A DNA stretch of 27,887 nt from Phil1 sp964487565 (GTDB lineage Bacteria > Bacillota > Clostridia > Christensenellales > CAG-138): NCBI GenBank assembly GCA_964487565.1, contig CAZARN010000020.1, positions 1-27,887 on the forward strand, read 5' to 3'. Shown one piece after another: positions 23,640-27,887 of this stretch (the first letter of the stretch is position 1; the number at the start of each line of letters is the position of its first letter). A model generated the notes under the pieces. It made no database searches and was not told where the DNA came from. It saw only the letters and a program-made list of their open reading frames with translations. The position numbers and the translations under genes are program-made.

Positions 23640-25175
23640 ATGAAGAAAGAGATTTTCGTCGATATCAACCCGTATCAGACGCGCGTCGTACTAACAGAGG
23701 ACAGCGCGCCAAGCGAAATATATATAGAAAGACGCGGACGTGAAAGGCTTGTCGGAAACATATACAAGGGAAAGGTGCAAAACGTATTGCCGGGGATGCA
23801 AGCCGCTTTCGTTGACATAGGACTTGAACGCAACGCTTTCCTGTATGCAGGCGATATACTGACGGACAGCTCTGAATTCACATTTGACGGCGAAACGACC
23901 AAAATATCAAATCGAATACCCAACATAAAGGACATCGTGCATATAGGTCAGGAGATAATGGTGCAGATCGTGAAAGAACCGGTCGGCACAAAAGGCGCCC
24001 GCGTAACGACAAATATTACGCTGCCGGGACGCACCCTTGTTCTTATGCCGGCGATGAAGTATGTCGGCGTTTCCAGAAGAATAGAAGACGAGAGCGAACG
24101 AACCCGCCTTAAGGAGACCTTCGAAATGGTATCAGGGCCTTACGGGATGGGGGCAATCGTGCGCACTGCAGCCGCAGGGAAATGCGAGGCTGAGTTTCAA
24201 TCGGATTATACATTTCTCACGAGAATGTGGGAAAGGATCAAAAGCAAAAGCGAGCTTGTGAGCGCGCCAAGGCTCCTCCACGCCGAAGAACAGCTCGTTT
24301 TTCGCACGATAAGAGATATTTTCACGCCTGATATTGACAGACTGCTCATCAATGATGCGGAGTTTTTCGACCGTGTACAGATCGTAGCCGGCATATTGTC
24401 GCCGACATTGCGCGAGCGCGTGGAATTGTATAACGGTGCGGAGGATATGTTCGGCCTGCTCGGGCTTGACAGCGCGATTGCAAAAGCCCTCGAACGCAAG
24501 GTGTTCATGAAAAACGGAGGCTATATCATCATTGATCAGACCGAGGCGCTGACAACCATCGATGTGAACACCGGTAAATATGTCGGCAATTCAGACAACC
24601 TTCAGGAAACGATAACCGAAACGAATTGTGAAGCCGCGCGGGAAATCGCGCGTCAGCTCAGGCTTCGCGATATAAGCGGCATAATCATTGTCGATTTCAT
24701 CGATATGGACGAGATCTGCGACAAAGAGCGCGTCCTGTCAACCTTAAGAACCGAGCTTTCAAGGGACAGGACAAAATCAAACGTGCTCGGCATAACGCAG
24801 CTTGGTCTTGTTGAAATGACACGCAAAAAAACGCGCCAGTGCATATCAAATACGCTGCAATCAACATGCCCGTACTGCGGAGGGGACGGTAAGGTGCTTT
24901 CATGTGAGACGATGCTCCTGAGGATTCGCCGCAACTTGCAGAAGCGAATAAGCGAGGGCAGCGCGAACGAGTATATTGTCAGCGTGAATGAAGAGGTTGC
25001 ACGGGCCATAGACGAGAACACCACGCCAAAATGCTGTATTTTACCAATACCTGAAAACGGTGCGATCTATATTGAAGCCGTTCACGATATGCACATAGAA
25101 CATTTTGACATCAAAGCCATAGCCTCCAGGGAAGAGGCTGCGGAAGCTGCAAAAGTCTGCAAGGAATACAGGTGA
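23640..25175 (+). CDS. rng: Ribonuclease E/G family protein (RNase G-like)
   Basis: A 511-residue RNase E/G-type endoribonuclease acting on rRNA precursors and mRNA. An S1-like RNA-binding domain with KGKVQNVLPGMQAAFVDIG lies near residues 40-75. The DNase I-like catalytic domain has the metal-binding aspartates Asp308 (TIDVNTGKYVG) and Asp352 (IVDFIDM). The zinc-link cysteines Cys410 and Cys413 (CPYC) tie subunits into tetramers. All three sites fall near their RNase E positions. There is no long degradosome scaffold tail, so it is RNase G-length. The start is ATG 23640 with GAGGAGG 4 nt upstream; a TTG reading from 23622 overlaps the upstream gene and is disfavoured. Ribosomal protein genes rplU and rpmA, frequently downstream in related bacteria, do not follow. 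Confidence 0.96.
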   Translation: MKKEIFVDINPYQTRVVLTEDSAPSEIYIERRGRERLVGNIYKGKVQNVLPGMQAAFVDIGLERNAFLYAGDILTDSSEFTFDGETTKISNRIPNIKDIVHIGQEIMVQIVKEPVGTKGARVTTNITLPGRTLVLMPAMKYVGVSRRIEDESERTRLKETFEMVSGPYGMGAIVRTAAAGKCEAEFQSDYTFLTRMWERIKSKSELVSAPRLLHAEEQLVFRTIRDIFTPDIDRLLINDAEFFDRVQIVAGILSPTLRERVELYNGAEDMFGLLGLDSAIAKALERKVFMKNGGYIIIDQTEALTTIDVNTGKYVGNSDNLQETITETNCEAAREIARQLRLRDISGIIIVDFIDMDEICDKERVLSTLRTELSRDRTKSNVLGITQLGLVEMTRKKTRQCISNTLQSTCPYCGGDGKVLSCETMLLRIRRNLQKRISEGSANEYIVSVNEEVARAIDENTTPKCCILPIPENGAIYIEAVHDMHIEHFDIKAIASREEAAEAAKVCKEYR

Positions 25176-25180
25176 GCGTC

Positions 25181-26368
25181 ATGAAATACAACATCGTTCA
25201 GCTTCCAAAGGAAAAATGGCAGGGTACGATACTGCCGATTGGCTATTCAACAGAAGAATATTATGACGTTGATATGCACAAATGCGCGGAAGCGTTCAGT
25301 ATAAAATTCGAAAAAAAGCGTCTTGATTCAATGGTGATTCATTCGCCCGAAGAGTATGATTTTCCGGACAGACTTTATGCCAAATGGTGGCCTGATGCTT
25401 ACGCATGGGGCGTGGTTGATGCAAAAGGATCTCTTCTTGCCGCAATTGAGACTTGTCCCGAAGAATGGTCGAACAGACTCAGGATAACCGAACTTTGGGT
25501 GCATGAAAGCCTGAGGCGTCAGGGCGTAGGCCGTGCATTGATCGATACGGCAAAGGAACAGGCGCGCATTGAACGCAGGCGCGCGATAATACTTGAAACG
25601 CAATCTTCAAATGTAAATGCAATTGGGTTTTATCTTTCACAGGGCTTTGCGCTTTCCGGATTTGATAACTGCTGCTATTCAAATGATGATATCGCGCGTC
25701 ATGAAGTACGCATGGAGCTTGCGCACGTCATTAAGAAGCCCCTGCGCATTGCACCCGAAAAGATAGATATACGCACAGAGCGATCGGATGACATGTTTGA
25801 GATCGAGCATCTGACCCAGCGCGCTTTCTGGAACAAACATAATCCCGGATGCAACGAGCATCTTCTTGTGAACAGACTGAGAGAGGATCCGTCATATCTT
25901 CCTGATATAAGCCGTATTGCGGTCGTCTGCGGAAAGCCCGTGGGCTGCATAATGTACTCGGCGGCAAATATAATTCAGCCTGACGGCCGAAATATTCCCG
26001 TAATAACATTCGGCCCTCTGTGTGTTGATCCCGGGTATCAGGGTATGGGGATCGGCGGAGCGCTCCTTGAGCACACGCTGCAGCTTGCCGCGGACGCGGG
26101 GCATAGAGGGGTTATTATATACGGCGAGCCCGATTATTACCCCAGATTCGGTTTCAGGACATGCGACAAATTCGGTATAACCACTCCTGACGGCAAAAAT
26201 TTTGACGCCTTCATGGGGTATGAGCTGACGCCGCACGGACTTGATATACCAAACGGAAAATTCTATGAATCTCAGGTTTTCGAAAGCATTGAAGAAGCGG
26301 ATGTTGAAACCTTCAACTCTCGTTTTCCGAAGCTTATCAAGCAGAAATTCCCAACGCAATGGGGTTGA
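25181..26368 (+). CDS. Double GNAT-domain acetyltransferase
   Basis: A 395-residue protein with two GNAT folds in tandem. The first acetyl-CoA motif is RRQGVGRAL near residue 113, in a domain of about residues 70-170 ending with FYLSQGF. The second is YQGMGIGGALLEH near residue 287, with the tail YPRFGF typical of YhbS-like (COG3153) acetyltransferases. The substrate is unknown. The start at ATG 25181 uses an AGGTGA site (25170-25175) that overlaps the RNase G stop; a GTG at 25172 is the alternative. It is probably cotranscribed with rng and replaces the ribosomal protein genes more usual at this spot. No signal peptide. Confidence 0.88.
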   Translation: MKYNIVQLPKEKWQGTILPIGYSTEEYYDVDMHKCAEAFSIKFEKKRLDSMVIHSPEEYDFPDRLYAKWWPDAYAWGVVDAKGSLLAAIETCPEEWSNRLRITELWVHESLRRQGVGRALIDTAKEQARIERRRAIILETQSSNVNAIGFYLSQGFALSGFDNCCYSNDDIARHEVRMELAHVIKKPLRIAPEKIDIRTERSDDMFEIEHLTQRAFWNKHNPGCNEHLLVNRLREDPSYLPDISRIAVVCGKPVGCIMYSAANIIQPDGRNIPVITFGPLCVDPGYQGMGIGGALLEHTLQLAADAGHRGVIIYGEPDYYPRFGFRTCDKFGITTPDGKNFDAFMGYELTPHGLDIPNGKFYESQVFESIEEADVETFNSRFPKLIKQKFPTQWG

Positions 26369-26399
26369 AAAAATCATCTTTGAGTATCCAAAATAACTA

Positions 26400-26428
26400 G
26401 TGACAGAAATAGTATTCTGTGTTATAAT
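26400..26428 (+). promoter_or_regulatory. Promoter of the tRNA pair
   Basis: A -35 GTGACA (26400-26405), a 17-nt spacer and a perfect -10 TATAAT (26423-26428). Transcription would start about 20 nt before the first tRNA. Confidence 0.8.
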
Positions 26429-26455
26429 TCTTAATCGTTGACGCGGCGTCAATTT

Positions 26456-26531
26456 GCCAATGTAGCTCAGTTGGTAGAGCAGCGCATTCGTAATGCGCAG
26501 GTCCAGAGTTCGAGTCTCTGCATTGGCTCCA
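26456..26531 (+). tRNA. tRNA-Thr (anticodon CGT)
   Basis: A 76-nt cloverleaf. The acceptor arms GCCAATG / CATTGGC pair perfectly. The D stem is GCTC / GAGC, the anticodon stem GCGCA / TGCGC with loop TTCGTAA (anticodon CGT, reading ACG), and the T stem CAGAG / CTCTG with loop TTCGAGT. The 3' CCA is encoded. Confidence 0.97.
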
Positions 26532-26533
26532 GC

Positions 26534-26610
26534 CGGGGCGTAGCGCAGCTTGGTAGCGCGTTTGGTTCGGGACCAAAAGGCCGGGTGTTCGAATCACCTC
26601 GCCCCGACCA
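26534..26610 (+). tRNA. tRNA-Pro (anticodon CGG)
   Basis: A 77-nt cloverleaf starting with C, as tRNA-Pro does. Acceptor arms CGGGGCG / CGCCCCG pair perfectly; the anticodon loop TTCGGGA gives CGG (reading CCG); the T loop is TTCGAAT; CCA is encoded. It is only 2 nt after tRNA-Thr. Confidence 0.97.
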
Positions 26611-26613
26611 TCG

Positions 26614-26648
26614 AAAAAGCCTGAATCCGTAGGGATTCGGGCTTTTTT
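26614..26648 (+). terminator. Intrinsic terminator of the tRNA pair
   Basis: A 12-bp stem AAGCCTGAATCC / GGATTCGGGCTT (one G-T pair) with a GTAG loop is followed by a T run; the A-rich left side extends the pairing. Confidence 0.92.
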
Positions 26649-26789
26649 GTGCCCTTGGGGGCCGAAAACCATAATGGCGCGAAATGGTCTGAAGTTGAAA
26701 TACATGGCTATTGCACCGTCACAGCCCGTCTCGGATCGTTACACGATCTGTTTGCTTCATCCGAACATACATTATTGCATTGACACTTC

Positions 26790-27629
26790 TCAAAATCCGT
26801 TTTGTTCAACGCCATAAACAGCCTGGTCATGTGTAAATCCTTCAAATTCAAGTTGACTTATGAGAGATGAACGGGAAAATGATGAGTATTGTAAATAGCT
26901 CGCAGCTTTTTTAACGGCTTGTTCCATCCAGTCTGCGCCACAGCTATCCACTCCATAGACGGCCTGATCGTGGGTGAACCCTTCAAACTCCAGTTGATCA
27001 ACTAATCCGCTGTAAGAAAACGACGTATACTCCAAATAGCTGATCGCTTTCATAACTGCCTGAACAGTCCAATCCGCTCCGCAATTATCAGCGCCAAAAA
27101 CCGACTCGTCATGCGTAAAACCCTCAAACTCTAGCTGCTCCACCAATCCATCATACGAAAAAGATGTATAGTTCAAATAACTCAAGGCTTTACTGAGCGC
27201 GTTTTTTTCACCCGTTGTCATTTGATTTGTGGCCGTGTCGGGAGTTGATACAGGAACTGCAGCGCCTGAAGTGTATGACGGTTCGCTTCCGGTATACGGC
27301 TTAACAGTTGCCGATTGCTGATTCTCAGCTGTTGCAGTTGCCTGTATATTAGCGTTTGCATTTGCATCTCTGCCTTTATCAAGCTGGCTGGACACGCCAA
27401 TAATCAATACAACAATAATTATCCAAAACCATACACGTTTATATATTGGTTTTTTGGGTTTTGAACTCTGCTCCTGGCCTCCATTCTGCGCAACGTAAGC
27501 GGCCTGCGAAAATTCTGCCTGTTGAGCCGGATTCTCCGTTGTAAGCTGCTGCATAACAGACGCACCGCAATTCGGACAGAATTTGGTATTTGAATCGATT
27601 TCATTCCCGCATTTCGTACAATAGGGCAT
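26790..27629 (-). CDS. Zinc-ribbon membrane protein with three Ltp-type repeats
   Basis: A 279-residue protein. The N-terminal zinc ribbon has Cys4/Cys7 (YCTKCG) and Cys18/Cys21 (FCPNCG). A polar linker follows, then one membrane helix (about 66-80, VWFWIIIVVLIIGV), a Thr/Ala/Gln-rich stretch (about 85-138) and three repeats of about 48 residues (140-186, 188-234, 236-279). The repeats share YL.Y.SFS, GL..QLEFEGFTHD and GADW and match the Ltp (PF07553) helical repeat. The phage TP-J34 lipoprotein Ltp uses such repeats outside the cell to block phage DNA injection. Here there is no lipobox; the repeats should face outward by topology. I chose ATG 27629, 10 nt after GGAGG; ATG 27650 overlaps that site. 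An antiphage role is possible but unproven. Confidence 0.87.
   Translation of the reverse strand: MPYCTKCGNEIDSNTKFCPNCGASVMQQLTTENPAQQAEFSQAAYVAQNGGQEQSSKPKKPIYKRVWFWIIIVVLIIGVSSQLDKGRDANANANIQATATAENQQSATVKPYTGSEPSYTSGAAVPVSTPDTATNQMTTGEKNALSKALSYLNYTSFSYDGLVEQLEFEGFTHDESVFGADNCGADWTVQAVMKAISYLEYTSFSYSGLVDQLEFEGFTHDQAVYGVDSCGADWMEQAVKKAASYLQYSSFSRSSLISQLEFEGFTHDQAVYGVEQNGF
26793..27212 (-). repeat. Three tandem repeats of about 144 bp inside the Ltp-repeat gene
   Basis: Units at about 27072-27212, 26928-27068 and 26793-26924 (last one shortened) encode the three Ltp repeats. The protein repeats are very alike, with QLEFEGFTHD identical in all three, while the DNA has many silent differences. 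The duplication is therefore not recent, or the protein is under strong selection. Confidence 0.85.
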
Positions 27630-27675
27630 AATGAACAAACCTCCATACATATTTAGTTACAATGTATTTGCTGCT

Positions 27676-27705
27676 TCTATAGCACAAATGCCCCAAATGG
27701 GGCAA
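27676..27705 (-). promoter_or_regulatory. Promoter of the Ltp-repeat gene overlapping a palindromic operator candidate
   Basis: On the minus strand there is a -35 TTGCCC (27700-27705), an 18-nt spacer and an extended -10 TGC-TATAGA (-10 at 27676-27681). A perfect 7+2+7 palindrome, TGCCCCAAATGGGGCA on the + strand (27689-27704), sits between and over the -35, a classic place for a repressor. Confidence 0.45.
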
Positions 27706-27715
27706 AACCGATCTG

Positions 27716-27887
27716 TTAATGCTTATTACTCATATTAAGGCGCACCGGCGCTTCGAAATGCGATATGGTCACCGTTGTGCATTTGAGCGTATCCACATGC
27801 TCTTTCTGCATCAGACCAACTTTATCACCGGCTGGAGGGATATCATAGAAGTGCAGAGGGCAAACACCCCAAAATGTGATAAAATCA
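27716..27887 (-). CDS. C-terminal end of an unrecognised protein, cut by the window edge
   Basis: An open minus-strand frame enters from the right edge and runs 56 codons to TAA at 27716-27718, so only the C-terminus is visible. It contains FWGVCPLHFYDIPPAGDKVG, then VDTLKCTTVTISHFEAP and ends RLNMSNKH. No family is recognised, no motif stands out, and the codons look ordinary. It lies directly upstream of the Ltp-repeat gene on the same strand, separated by the probable promoter, so it may be a partner or just a neighbour. Since only an edge fragment is seen, chance openness cannot be excluded. Confidence 0.5.
   Translation of the reverse strand, partial: DFITFWGVCPLHFYDIPPAGDKVGLMQKEHVDTLKCTTVTISHFEAPVRLNMSNKH

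Noticed and set aside
26438..26632. 64-codon + strand reading frame over the tRNA pair
   Set aside because: Made almost wholly of tRNA sequence; the cloverleaf structures explain it.
26397..26705. 102-codon minus-strand reading frame across both tRNA genes
   Set aside because: It is antisense to tRNA-Thr and tRNA-Pro. Its peptide (RTPGLLVPNQTRYQAALRPG and RDSNSGPAHYECAALPTELH) is the familiar false protein produced by translating these tRNAs backwards.
26734..26748. GATCGT-TAC-ACGATC dyad between the tRNA terminator and the Ltp gene
   Set aside because: Only a 6-bp stem with no T run in either direction, so it is not a convincing terminator; an operator is possible but unsupported.
1..27887. 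CRISPR arrays, insertion sequences, prophage genes, replication origin
   Set aside because: I looked on both strands and saw no regularly spaced repeats, transposase or integrase genes, or DnaA-box clusters.

Overview
The window looks like a chromosomal segment of an anaerobic, low-to-moderate-GC Bacillota, most likely class Clostridia. The signs are strong GGAGG ribosome binding sites, a WhiA/RapZ/MurB block, a DUF1002 secreted protein, the TIGR03960/TIGR03936/RNase G trio, several oxygen-sensitive radical SAM enzymes, and CCA-encoded tRNAs. The genus cannot be named from this sequence alone. Nearly everything from 1602 to 26610 is on the + strand, often with overlapping stop/start codons. 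The exceptions are a LysR gene near the left end, one doubtful small ORF, and the accessory-looking right end.

Layout. Left end (1-3.9 kb): the 3' part of glycine C-acetyltransferase (kbl), a convergent LysR regulator, a divergent serine hydrolase, a family-4 uracil-DNA glycosylase, and a YebC/TACO1-type translation or transcription factor with its own promoter. Next (4.0-10.1 kb) come two complete, clearly paralogous OmpR/PhoR-type two-component systems in tandem, each with its own promoter. A COG1313-type radical SAM activase is translationally coupled to the second kinase. A 341-bp intergenic region follows; it holds a strong terminator, a promoter for the next operon and a doubtful antisense micro-ORF.

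The central block (10.4-20.1 kb) is murB-rapZ-whiA-dnaE-pfkA-rlmD-metallophosphatase, packed with overlapping starts and stops. It joins cell-wall precursor synthesis, cell-size/division control, replication, glycolysis and rRNA modification. A gene for the YvcK-like factor usually found between rapZ and whiA is absent. A secreted DUF1002 protein with its own promoter and terminator separates this block from TIGR03960-TIGR03936-rng and a double GNAT acetyltransferase (21.1-26.4 kb).

Right end (26.4-27.9 kb): tRNA-Thr(CGT) and tRNA-Pro(CGG) lie 2 nt apart with one promoter and one terminator. After them the coding strand switches and the DNA becomes visibly AT-richer. This part encodes a zinc-ribbon membrane protein with three Ltp-type repeats, a fold known from a phage superinfection-exclusion lipoprotein. 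The C-terminal end of an unrecognised protein runs off the window. The most unusual signals are the duplicated two-component system whose first kinase has a degenerate ATP-binding G1 box, the Ltp-repeat protein next to tRNAs, and the phosphatase with an added C-terminal domain.
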